Assembly: GCF_001522865.1 (NCBI RefSeq)
Contig: NZ_LOWB01000106.1
Span: 1-35,577 of the forward strand
DNA length: 35,577 bases
Origin: Burkholderia sp. TSV86
Lineage (GTDB): Bacteria > Pseudomonadota > Gammaproteobacteria > Burkholderiales > Burkholderiaceae
Reading direction: 5' to 3'
The position numbers and the translations under genes were made by a program. Numbering within the stretch: the first letter of the stretch is position 1; every line of letters begins with the position of its first letter. Below the pieces are notes generated by a model. The model saw only the letters and a list, made by a program, of their open reading frames with translations. It did not search any database and was not told where the DNA came from. Positions 27,562 to 35,166 of this stretch are shown here, piece by piece.

Positions 27562-28815
27562 ATGAATCCGTTAACTTCCACTCGCCCCACCTCGCGCAAC
27601 GCTGCCGCGTTGCCGCTCTTCGCGCTCGCGATCGGCGCTTTCGGCATCGGGACAACCGAATTCTCGCCGATGGGCCTGCTGCCCGTGATCGCGGATGGCG
27701 TTCACGTTTCGATTCCCACAGCCGGCATGCTGATCAGCACCTACGCGATCGGCGTGATGGCCGGCGCGCCGCTGATGACGCTCGCACTCGCGCGCTGGCC
27801 ACGGCGCACCGCACTGATCGCGCTGATGAGCATTTTCACACTGGGCAACCTGCTGTCGGCGATCGCACCGAACTACGCAACGCTTCTGCTCGCACGACTC
27901 GTCACCAGCCTCAACCACGGCGCATTCTTCGGGCTTGGCTCGGTCGTCGCGGCAAACTTGGTGCCGCGCGAACGGCAGGCGAGCGCGGTCGCGACGATGT
28001 TCATGGGCCTGACGATCGCGAACGTGGGCGGCGTGCCGGCCGCCACTTGGCTCGGTCATGCGATTGGCTGGCGGATGTCGTTCGTGGCGACCGCCGGACT
28101 CGGCGTGATCGCGATGCTCGGTCTGCTCGTCGCGCTGCCGAAGGGCGAAGCCGGCAAAATGCCGAATCTGCGCGCGGAACTCACGGTGCTGACCCGCCCC
28201 GCAGTGCTTAGCGCACTCGCGACTACGGTGCTCGGCGCTGGCGCGATGTTTACGCTCTACACCTACGTCGCTCCGACGCTCACGCAGCTCACCGGCGCGA
28301 CGCCGGCGTTCGTGACCATGATGCTGGTGCTGATCGGCATCGGCTTTTCGATCGGCAATGTGGCCGGCGGCCGGCTTGCCGATCGCTCGCTCGACGGCAC
28401 GTTGATCGGTTTTCTGCTGCTGTTGATTGCGGTAATGCTGGCATTCCCGGTGCTCGCCGCGACGCATGCGGGCGCGGCGGCAAGCCTGCTTGTGTGGGGC
28501 ATCGCGACATTCGCGGTTGTGCCGCCGCTGCAAATGCGCGTGATGCGTGCCGCGGCCGAGGCGCCAGGTCTCGCGTCGTCCGTCAATGTCGGCGCTTTCA
28601 ATCTCGGCAATGCGCTCGGCGCGGCGGCGGGCGGCGCGGCGATCTCAATGGGCCTGGGTTACGCCGCGGTGCCGATCGCCGGCGCGTTGATTGCCACAGC
28701 GGGCGCCGTGTTCGTCGGCGCGCAGATCGCGCGTCGGCGACGCCCGCGCCCCACGGCGCAGGTCGGAAGCATTTCATGTTCCACGCTGGCGGACCGCGAT
28801 TTCGATTTGAGGTAA
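27562..28815 (+). CDS. ydhP: Major facilitator superfamily exporter, YdhP family
   Basis: The 417-residue inner-membrane protein has about 12 transmembrane helices and is very close to E. coli YdhP in blocks such as LALAIGAFGIGTTEFSPMGL, TSLNHGAFFGLGSVVAA, NVGGVPAATWLG.IGWRMSF and SSVNVGAFNLGNALGAAAGG. YdhP is a DHA-type drug or metabolite efflux protein with substrates poorly defined. The ATG has an AGGA site about 9 nt upstream. The last 15-20 residues after the final helix are polar and not conserved. Regulation by the divergent LysR is likely. Confidence 0.92.
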   Translation: MNPLTSTRPTSRNAAALPLFALAIGAFGIGTTEFSPMGLLPVIADGVHVSIPTAGMLISTYAIGVMAGAPLMTLALARWPRRTALIALMSIFTLGNLLSAIAPNYATLLLARLVTSLNHGAFFGLGSVVAANLVPRERQASAVATMFMGLTIANVGGVPAATWLGHAIGWRMSFVATAGLGVIAMLGLLVALPKGEAGKMPNLRAELTVLTRPAVLSALATTVLGAGAMFTLYTYVAPTLTQLTGATPAFVTMMLVLIGIGFSIGNVAGGRLADRSLDGTLIGFLLLLIAVMLAFPVLAATHAGAAASLLVWGIATFAVVPPLQMRVMRAAAEAPGLASSVNVGAFNLGNALGAAAGGAAISMGLGYAAVPIAGALIATAGAVFVGAQIARRRRPRPTAQVGSISCSTLADRDFDLR

Positions 28816-28826
28816 AGCCGGCGACC

Positions 28827-28850
28827 GGCGGCGCGCGGCAACGCGCCGCC
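28827..28850 (+). terminator. Intrinsic-type terminator after the MFS gene
   Basis: GGCGGCGCG (28827-28835) and CGCGCCGCC (28842-28850) form a perfect 9-bp GC stem with a 6-nt loop, followed by TCTATCTGTT. It starts 12 nt after the stop codon. Confidence 0.65.
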
Positions 28851-29373
28851 TCTATCTGTTCAGTCCCAATTACCGGGACTTTAGGCCCTCCCCCAATCTC
28901 CAAAAATATAACTATTTTTCGCAATCAAATTGCCGAACATATGTGAACTCATCCCCATCCGCTTATCTTATTCATAATTAAATTGAAATATATACTCAAT
29001 AATTCAATAAAAATTGACAATAAAAATCAGAGCACTCGACTTATAAATACGAATCGATCAATCGTCAGCACTCCAGATTTACCCAGTTTCCCGATAACAA
29101 AAATATCCGCTTCGCCTTCCACCCGCCGGCACTCGCTCATCTTCTCGAGCACAATGCATCGACATCCGCGATGCTCATGACACTGCGAACCCAAACAAAC
29201 GTTGCAGGCAAGGCAATCGGCATAAGTCCGCGCCCACAAAACGGGATTCAAAAAAAGCGCCGGAATATTTCGCTGAAATCAGTCAAGCGCAATCACGCAG
29301 GCGGGCCGCCAGCCTCACAACCGAAACATGGAGTGCCAAAAAAAAATCTCGGTTTCGTCGCCTGAAAATGTGT
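28851..29373. other. AT-rich intergenic tract without recognised genes
   Basis: Base composition drops sharply, most strongly at about 28900-29060, where A and T dominate. The stretch then returns partly to mixed composition. Frames present have no ribosome site and no recognised domain, including a Cys-rich minus-strand frame at 29027-29251 that would need a TTG start. The tract looks like foreign or decayed DNA next to the accessory region. Confidence 0.5.
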
Positions 29374-29406
29374 AAAAAAAAAGGCGATTGTCAGATAACA
29401 ATCGCC
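29374..29406 (-). terminator. Strong intrinsic terminator on the minus strand
   Basis: GGCGATTGT (29383-29391) and ACAATCGCC (29398-29406) form a perfect 9-bp stem with a 6-nt loop. Next to it are nine A on the plus strand (29374-29382), so the minus-strand RNA ends in a run of nine U. This is a textbook rho-independent terminator and shows that a transcript arrives from higher coordinates. Confidence 0.85.
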
Positions 29407-29530
29407 AAAACCATCTGCTGGTCCTACAGGCCACCCGAAGCAGATGGGACACGGTCATGCCGACCGCGCCTAAGGCACCCGGGGCAAAGTAGACGTTCGA
29501 GCCTGAAAGCGGTGCGCGATTCAGGCGGCC
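29374..29530 (-). ncRNA. Structured RNA candidate (tandem hairpins ending in an intrinsic terminator)
   Basis: Reading leftward, four hairpins follow one another: TTCAGGC/GCCTGAA (29501-29526, 7 bp), a small GTGCC-TTA-GGCGC helix near 29467-29479, AGCAGATGG/CCATCTGCT (29411-29447, 9 perfect bp, 19-nt loop) and the terminator at 29383-29406. No recognised gene lies on this strand nearby, so this may be a free small RNA or the 3' UTR of the short ORF at 29535-29735. I match it to no known RNA family. A coding reading of the same DNA is unconvincing. Confidence 0.45.
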
Positions 29531-29534
29531 ACTT

Positions 29535-29735
29535 CTACGGATTGCACTGGAATATTCGTAGCGATACGTCACGCCACACTACCGTCGCACTGCTCGGCGG
29601 CCCGAAACCCGACAGAGTTTCAGCCGGCAATCCACAGTGGCGACCAATGTCGGCCGATTCGCATCTCGCCGGTGTTCGAATCAAACTACACGGAAAACAA
29701 TCGATAACACGATTTTCACGCATTCTTTTGGTCAT
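29535..29735 (-). CDS. Possible small ORF, 66 residues, unknown
   Basis: The frame has ATG 29735 with GAGG 6 nt upstream and ends at TAG 29535-29537. It encodes a Cys- and Arg-containing polypeptide beginning MTKRMRENRVIDCFPC, with no recognised domain or membrane segment. Codon choice is mixed, with many A/T third positions, unlike core genes here, so it is either foreign or not translated. Support comes from the ribosome site, an inverted repeat just upstream (CAGGCGTT/AACGCCTG, 29745-29778) and the terminator 130 nt downstream. Confidence 0.25.
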   Translation of the reverse strand: MTKRMRENRVIDCFPCSLIRTPARCESADIGRHCGLPAETLSGFGPPSSATVVWRDVSLRIFQCNP

Positions 29736-29981
29736 ATTTAACCTCAGGCGTTTTCAGTGGCACCATCATGAACGCCTGCGTCAAACACTCGCGGGATTCC
29801 ATTTCCTGGCTTTTTGTTTGTGCTACCAAAAACTGTCACTCACCTGCACGCTGAAGTAGCAATAGGCAATTTGGCGCCCCATTTCGGCGGCAGCGCATCA
29901 ATGGGACGAGCAGCGATGAACCATCATGCCGTGCATCGGTAGCCGTTGCAAATATGCAATACCTATCCCAAGGGAGATAAT

Positions 29982-30020
29982 ATGTCGGAATTAACAATCC
30001 ACCAAAACTGGCAATTCTGA
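29982..30020 (+). CDS. Possible 12-residue leader peptide
   Basis: ATG 29982 is preceded by GGGAG at 29972-29976 with a 5-nt spacer, one of the best ribosome sites in the window, and is followed by 12 codons (MSELTIHQNWQF) and TGA. TTGCA-aata-TGCAA lies about 30 bp upstream. It could be a leader peptide, the start of a decayed gene or chance. The following 440 bp to queF contain a GC hairpin near 30041-30066 and AT-rich DNA but no gene I can support. Confidence 0.25.
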   Translation: MSELTIHQNWQF

Positions 30021-30460
30021 CAGGGTAGAGTCCATCTGTAGTCGGGCAAACGGGGGACCCGGTTTGGCGCCTGCCGCCGATGTGCCTAACGTGCCCAAGC
30101 CAGCCAAATGACTAGCCGCACGCGCGGCATCAAATACGAGTCAAACCAACCGTATTATTTCCTATTTTTACATAATAGCGCTGCGCACGGCATTCATTAA
30201 TTTACGCCTCAAACGCGCGCATGCTGGTTTGGCCAGCTTGCGGCGGCGCTCGGGATCTCGCAGCCGGCGCGGCGCACTGCATTAGCAAGCCGGTATATTC
30301 CAGTTCTGCAAGCACATCGCATGCGGTATTATTGAACGCCCATAAAAATATTCAGGCATGAACCGTGACACGCACGGCAGATTGTTTCCGTTGTGTTACG
30401 AATCAAAATACCGAAGGCACGCGCTTCTTCGGCTTAGACCACTCACCAAACCGAGGTGCC
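30021..30460. other. Intergenic region upstream of queF
   Basis: Near 30041-30066 GCAAAC and GTTTGGC bracket a GC core and could form a hairpin. GCCGC-acgc-GCGGC lies near 30115-30130. About 30140-30200 is AT-rich. Just before queF, CCGAAG/CTTCGG (near 30411-30432) forms a small stem. I looked for a preQ1 riboswitch and see no convincing one. No gene is supported. Confidence 0.35.
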
Positions 30461-31264
30461 ATGGAGCTTGGCCAGCCATCCAAATACGAGTCCACTTACA
30501 ACGCCGAGAGGCTCTTCGCCATTGCACGCGCGGTGAAGCGCGAAGAAATCGGCATCATCGACCCATTGCCGTTTTTCGGTTTCGACATCTGGAACCATTA
30601 CGAGGTGTCCTGGCTTACGCCACGCGGCCTGCCGCGCGTGGCGATCGCGACGGTCATCGTCCCTTGCACGTCGCCGAACGTCATCGAATCCAAATCGATG
30701 AAGCTGTATTTCAACACCTTCAATAACACGCCGTTCACGGACCGTGCCGAGGTCGAGCAAATCGCCTCCCGCGATCTGTCGCGCTGCGCCGGCGCGCCCG
30801 TCTCCGTCACGCTCGAACCGCTCGAGTATGCACCGGCGCTGCGAATTGGCGCACCGCTCGGCACGTCGATCGACGAGCAGGACATCGCGATCGATCAGTA
30901 TCATGCCGACCCGCAGCTTCTGTCAGTGCATGACGAACATGTCAGCGAGACGCTTTACTCGAATCTCTTGAAATCCAACTGCCTCGTCACCGGACAACCC
31001 GACTGGGGCACCGTGTCGATTGCCTACGAAGGCCGGCGCATCGATCGCGCGGCGCTGCTCAAATACGTCGTGTCGTTCCGCAACCACGAGGAATTTCACG
31101 AGCAATGCGTCGAACGGATCTTCAAGGACATTCAGAATCGATGCGCGCCCACGCGGCTGACGGTGGCCGCGCGCTACACCCGACGAGGCGGTATCGATAT
31201 CAATCCGATACGCAGCAGCGTCCCCCTGAACGAAGCCCCGAACACGCGACTGGTTCGACAATGA
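30461..31264 (+). CDS. queF: NADPH-dependent 7-cyano-7-deazaguanine reductase
   Basis: The 267-residue enzyme reduces preQ0 to preQ1 in queuosine biosynthesis, in the cytoplasm. It is the long, two-domain (E. coli-type) QueF: the substrate motif ESKSMKLYFNTFN is at residues 76-88, catalytic Cys174 is in LLKSNCLVTGQPDWG with Asp181, and the end RYTRRGGIDINPIRS..TRLVRQ is conserved. GAGG lies 4 nt before ATG 30461; the frame runs upstream to a GTG at 30365 with no family similarity. The ATGA overlap with the next gene shows coupling to a queuosine-precursor transporter. Confidence 0.95.
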   Translation: MELGQPSKYESTYNAERLFAIARAVKREEIGIIDPLPFFGFDIWNHYEVSWLTPRGLPRVAIATVIVPCTSPNVIESKSMKLYFNTFNNTPFTDRAEVEQIASRDLSRCAGAPVSVTLEPLEYAPALRIGAPLGTSIDEQDIAIDQYHADPQLLSVHDEHVSETLYSNLLKSNCLVTGQPDWGTVSIAYEGRRIDRAALLKYVVSFRNHEEFHEQCVERIFKDIQNRCAPTRLTVAARYTRRGGIDINPIRSSVPLNEAPNTRLVRQ

Positions 31265-32241
31265 CCCTGCACCGCAAGCCGACCATGGAAACCGCTTCTC
31301 ACGAAATCGAAGCCGTCATCGAACCATCATTCGAGAACGGCGAGTTGCAGGTGCTGGTGCGGGTGCGCGATTCCGGCGCCACCTTCAAGATGTCGCCGCG
31401 CGAGTTGAACAAGAAAATGTGGCTCGATAAATTCTCGCGTGAGGATGTCGCGCATATCGGCTTTCTCAACGCGGCCATGTATACCGACCGGCTGGTCCCG
31501 CTGTCGTATTTTCCGACGCGCAAACATCAACTGACGCCCGCCGTTCTGCTGCTCGCGCTCGTTTATGTAGGCTTCCTGATGTTGTCCAACGTGACGGGCG
31601 CGCGCGTGATCGAGATCAAGCTCGATCTGCAGCCGCTGTTCAATCCCATCAGCTTCGGGATTCCGGCCGCGTTGATCGCGTTTCCGATGACTTACGCGTT
31701 CAGCACGATCATCACCGAGGTGTATGGGTATCGCGTCAGCCGCATGGTGATCTGGGGCGGCCTCGCCGTGAACCTGATGTTCGTCATCGGCACCTGGCTG
31801 CTGTCGCTGCCGCCGGGCCTGCCAAGCTGGGAGGAGCAGAACCCGACGCTCGCCGCCGCCTATCCGGCGCTCGCGCTCGAGTTCGCGCGAACCTTCGTCG
31901 CATCGACCGTCGCGTATTTCTGCGGCGAGTTCATCAATACCACGTTTCTCGCCAAGCTCAAGATCGCAAGCGCCGGCCGCTATCTGTGGGCGCGCATCGT
32001 TTCCAGCACCGGCGTTGCGATCGTGATCGACAGCACGTTGTTCTGCATGATTCTGTTTTGGGGCCGGCTGCCGGAACAGGTCGTATTCACGATGATCGGC
32101 GTGCAAGTCGCGGTCAAACTGGCTTACGAATTGTTGCTGTTGCCCGCCGTGATCACCGTGTCGAAACGGCTCAAGCAAATGGACCAGATCGATTACTACG
32201 ACTATCACACCAGCTTCAATCCGTTTTCGTTCAAGGATTGA
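31261..32241 (+). CDS. yhhQ: Queuosine precursor transporter (VUT/YhhQ family) with N-terminal extension
   Basis: The 326-residue inner-membrane protein has about six transmembrane helices from residue 93 onward (PAVLLLALVYVGFLMLSNVTGARV, then FGIPAALIAFPMTYAFSTIITEVYG and later segments). TEVYG and GEFINTTF are family landmarks of YhhQ, which imports preQ0/preQ1. E. coli YhhQ is about 221 residues; here a polar N-terminal segment of about 90 residues (ELQVLVRVRDSGATFKMSPRE, KKMWLDKFSREDVAHIGFLN) precedes the first helix. The ATG overlaps the queF stop. It ends overlapping the convergent regulator gene by 11 bp. Confidence 0.9.
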   Translation: MTLHRKPTMETASHEIEAVIEPSFENGELQVLVRVRDSGATFKMSPRELNKKMWLDKFSREDVAHIGFLNAAMYTDRLVPLSYFPTRKHQLTPAVLLLALVYVGFLMLSNVTGARVIEIKLDLQPLFNPISFGIPAALIAFPMTYAFSTIITEVYGYRVSRMVIWGGLAVNLMFVIGTWLLSLPPGLPSWEEQNPTLAAAYPALALEFARTFVASTVAYFCGEFINTTFLAKLKIASAGRYLWARIVSSTGVAIVIDSTLFCMILFWGRLPEQVVFTMIGVQVAVKLAYELLLLPAVITVSKRLKQMDQIDYYDYHTSFNPFSFKD

Positions 32242-32830
32242 GCAGGCGTGATTCCGTCACGACGCCAAGCACCGCCACGCCGTTGCCGAACGCGTTGACC
32301 GTTTCCGTGTGCGAAGCTGTGATGTCCTTGAGCCAGACAGTGTCGCCATCCTTGATCACGCGATACAGCGTCGGCTCACGGCCCTTGAGCGCGGCGACAA
32401 CGACTTGCGCGTCGCGAAACGTGGTTTCGGGCTCCACGATCACGATCGAGCCGACGCGAAATCGCGGCGCCATCGACGGCTTCGTGCGCACCGCAAACGT
32501 GCCCGAGCGACGCGGCGTGTCTACGTTGACGGACCGTGTTTTCCGGGCGGCATGATTGCGCGAGAAATCGAGCACCTCGTCCCATTCGAGCAACGGAATG
32601 GGATAGACGCGCTCGCTATGAAGCAGATATCCCACGGTCGATCCGAGCGCATCGGCAATCGCCAGGATAGTGCCGATGCGCGGATCTTCCGTAGTCATCG
32701 ACAGCACCCGGCTCAAAGTCGCGGGCGAAATTCCGGTTCTACGGGCCAAATCGGCATCGGTGAGACCTTGTTGATGCATCAGCGCGCGGATTCTCGCGAC
32801 CATCAGAACCAGCCGTTGGCTCGTTTCCAT
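32231..32830 (-). CDS. XRE-type HTH regulator with LexA/CI-like C-terminal domain
   Basis: The 199-residue protein has an XRE helix-turn-helix at about residues 20-65 (GLTDADLARRTGISPATLSRVLS, IADALGSTVGYLL) and a C-terminal S24/LexA-like fold (residues 110-199). The S24 Ser-Met-x-Pro motif is kept (S119-MAP). At the place where self-cleaving repressors have the catalytic Lys, this protein has Tyr156 in EPTLYRVIKDG, so autocleavage is doubtful. The architecture is common among phage CI-like and host regulators. It is convergent with yhhQ. Upstream direct repeats of TGCGTATT could be its operator. Confidence 0.87.
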   Translation of the reverse strand: METSQRLVLMVARIRALMHQQGLTDADLARRTGISPATLSRVLSMTTEDPRIGTILAIADALGSTVGYLLHSERVYPIPLLEWDEVLDFSRNHAARKTRSVNVDTPRRSGTFAVRTKPSMAPRFRVGSIVIVEPETTFRDAQVVVAALKGREPTLYRVIKDGDTVWLKDITASHTETVNAFGNGVAVLGVVTESRLLNP

Positions 32831-32832
32831 AT

Positions 32833-32890
32833 TGCGTATTCGCCCCCTTGGCGATTCCTGCCCTTATTCGGGCCACCCCTGCTGCGTATT
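32833..32890. repeat. Direct repeat TGCGTATT upstream of the XRE gene
   Basis: TGCGTATT occurs at 32833-32840 and 32883-32890, starts exactly 50 bp apart, right at and upstream of the regulator's start codon. It may mark operator half-sites, which is speculative. Confidence 0.3.
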
Positions 32891-33860
32891 TCAAACGACA
32901 CATTCCAGTTCACGCCCCCGCATCCATCGGGCACTGCCGATATTTTAGAGATAGGCTGAACACCCGTCCGCTTTATGGCGGCCAAAGATGTGATCGTACC
33001 CTATCAAATCGTCCATGCGAATGAAACCTTTATTGCTCCCGCACCACTGAACGGGCCTGTCCAAGAGCGGCACGCCGGTTCATTTGGGGACGCAACCCCG
33101 TTTTCGACGGGAGCGAGACGACGCGGCCGGCAGCACGCGGGGACGAAGAATGCGGCATCAGCCGAATGTATCGAAAGTCAGCGCTGGCGGGACCTCGATC
33201 AACCTCGATCAAATTGAACGGCGACGCAGATTGATCGCATTATCAATAACAGCGCAAACGCTTCAACACTGCATGCGGCGATGCGGAAAATGCGGACCTC
33301 GACGCATCGATTGCGGAATGCCGGTAAATAAAAACGTGGGGCTTGGAAAATTGCCCACGGCCGGCAGTAACCCCCTGCCGGCGACACGGCGCTCACGCCG
33401 GATTCGTCGTGATCTTGGCGGTAAAATACGGCCGCTCTACGCCCGCCGTACCGGTTACGAGCCGAGCGCCGTCGAACGACCTCGCGCGACACGGCGCATG
33501 ATGGTGAACCGAGTTATATGGATGGTCCATCAGCAGCCGCTGACAATCGCAAGCTGCGGCAGTTCGCGACAAACGCAAACGCTGCGTTCAAGCTACGCCG
33601 TTACTGCGGCATGATCCTGCGCATCGCCAATGCATTCGACGGCAGTCGATGCTTGGACGCACGAATTCTTGCGTGAATGCAAACCGGGCTGCATGCAAGA
33701 ACGCCGCAATGCATGGGTTAAAGCCGCGCAACGATGCGCGCAGCAGCGTGTCGAAAAGCATGGCAGTGCGAAGCATGGCGGCGCAACCCGTGAATCACGC
33801 TGCGTCCCGATCAGCCGCAAGCCGGTGGCTCGGTCCACCGCCGACGCGGCGAAACCTCAA
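32891..33860. other. Intergenic region without supported genes
   Basis: Nearly 1 kb between the two minus-strand regulators. GCCGGCAG/CTGCCGGC (33360-33382) is a perfect 8-bp hairpin with a 7-nt loop and no T-run in either direction. The rest is mixed-composition DNA with frames lacking ribosome sites or recognisable domains. It may include decayed genes that I cannot identify. Confidence 0.4.
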
Positions 33861-34847
33861 TTAGCCGACGCTGTGCAAACGCGGCTCGAACGGTTTGACG
33901 TCCTCCTGCGCCACGACGCGCAGCGGTGCAGGACGGCCCGCCTCCTGCAGCAGCCAGCCGGTCAACACGGCAACGTCCGATTCATTGCAGGTATCGCCGT
34001 TTTCGATCAACACGTAACTGCCTGAATCGACGGTGCAGTCCGCAAACAGTTCGACAAGGCGCCCCTGCCGCAGCAATCCGTCGATAAGCGGGCGCCGGCC
34101 GATCGCGACGCCGTGTCCGTCGACGGCCGCTTGAACAAGTTGATCGTACTGGCTGAAATACAGCGCCCCGGCCGGACGCAGGCGCGGCACGCCAAGCTCC
34201 TTCAGCAGATTGCTCCACGTGTACCACGGCCGCTCGCCGCGCGCATCGTCGATATGCAACAGCACGTGCCGGCTCAGATCGGCCGGCGTGCGCAATTCGC
34301 CGTACCCTGCAATCAGGCTCGGGCTGCCGACCGCCACCACCGATTCGCGAAACAGCACACGCGCATCGGATGTCGAAGTTTGCGCACCAGCGTAGCGAAC
34401 CGCCAGATGCAAACGTTTGCGCTTCAGATCTTCGATTTCGCTGGTTGCGGAAACGCGAACATCGATATCCGGATGAAGCATGCGGAACGAACCGAGCCGA
34501 GGAATCAGCCAGAGTGCGGCAAACGATACGGTGGTCGACAGAGAAATCGAGCGCTGCCCGACACACGCGGACAGCTCGCCAATCGTCGATTCGATGTCCG
34601 ACAGCGCGATCGAGATCGCGTCGTAAAGCGCCCGTCCCTTGTCCGTCAAAGTCAGCGCGCGGATATGCCGGTGAAACAATTCGATGCTGAGTTGTTCCTC
34701 GAGCGCTTTTACCTGTCGGCTCACCGCCGACTGCGTGATGTTCAGTTCCTGGCCCGCTCTCGTGAAACTGAGATGCCGGGCGGCACACTCGAAACCTCGC
34801 AAAAAATCCAGCGAAGGCATGTTTTTCAAACGCTTGGAACTTCTCAT
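33861..34847 (-). CDS. LysR family transcriptional regulator (GcvA-like)
   Basis: The 328-residue regulator has the LysR helix-turn-helix near residues 10-65 (MPSLDFLRGFECAARHLSFT, ELNITQSAVSRQVKALEEQL) and an effector domain whose VSFAALWLIPRLGSFRMLHP and HLAVRYAGA segments are typical of the GcvA/AmpR subgroup. GAGG lies 7 nt before ATG 34847; a later ATG (NMPSLD) is also possible. The upstream region, opposite in direction, is AT-rich and has an 18-bp palindrome and a short ORF, its likely target. The effector is unknown. Confidence 0.92.
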   Translation of the reverse strand: MRSSKRLKNMPSLDFLRGFECAARHLSFTRAGQELNITQSAVSRQVKALEEQLSIELFHRHIRALTLTDKGRALYDAISIALSDIESTIGELSACVGQRSISLSTTVSFAALWLIPRLGSFRMLHPDIDVRVSATSEIEDLKRKRLHLAVRYAGAQTSTSDARVLFRESVVAVGSPSLIAGYGELRTPADLSRHVLLHIDDARGERPWYTWSNLLKELGVPRLRPAGALYFSQYDQLVQAAVDGHGVAIGRRPLIDGLLRQGRLVELFADCTVDSGSYVLIENGDTCNESDVAVLTGWLLQEAGRPAPLRVVAQEDVKPFEPRLHSVG

Positions 34848-34984
34848 CCGACTACCTCGCAATTTCCCCGTTTATTTCGATGGCGGAGTCTGTCTGTCGC
34901 GATGACCTCATTCAATTTCTAACAAGTGCGATCCTACATCTATTCAATTCGTCGAATCATTCTCAATTTCAATCGCGGCGATTG

Positions 34985-35009
34985 AGATTAACAATTTAAT
35001 CTATTGACA
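34985..35009 (+). promoter_or_regulatory. LysR-type palindrome followed by a TTGACA -35 box
   Basis: AGATTAA (34985-34991) and TTAATCT (34996-35002) form a perfect inverted repeat with a 4-nt spacer. TTGACA (35004-35009), a perfect -35 box, follows at once. No good -10 lies 16-18 bp further on, which suits an activator-dependent promoter. The site is 138 bp from the divergent LysR start and 71 bp before the small ORF. Confidence 0.6.
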
Positions 35010-35079
35010 AGCAAGACAATACCGTTTCTCGAAATTCCATTAAATCATATCATTTACATTTTGAAGGAATATTACTCAA

Positions 35080-35166
35080 ATGACTAACCAATCGACAACA
35101 GCAAGCGCCCACAGCAACACAGTGGAACTGGTTCCCGGCCGTTATATTTTGGTTTCCAAATATTGA
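35080..35166 (+). CDS. Small ORF, 28 residues, unknown (candidate peptide precursor or leader)
   Basis: ATG 35080 has AAGGA (35064-35068) 11 nt upstream and runs 28 codons to TGA 35164-35166. The N-terminal half is polar and Ser/Thr/Asn-rich (MTNQSTTASAHSNT); the C-terminal half is VELVPGRYILVSKY, ending in aromatic Tyr. No transmembrane helix is present. The leader-plus-core look, with a hydrophobic Tyr-ended tail, is compatible with a peptide precursor, though no modifying enzyme is in view. A GAATTT-agag-AAATTC hairpin follows at 35172-35187. It could equally be a regulatory leader or chance in AT-rich DNA. Confidence 0.4.
   Translation: MTNQSTTASAHSNTVELVPGRYILVSKY

Noticed and set aside
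29027..29251. Cys-rich 74-codon minus-strand frame with CxxCxxC
   Set aside because: Needs a TTG start with no ribosome site, and no partner gene or domain supports metal binding.
30358..30460. preQ1 riboswitch before queF
   Set aside because: A small CCGAAG/CTTCGG stem exists, but I cannot see the preQ1-I C-rich loop and A-rich tail or the other class folds; a covariance-model search would decide.
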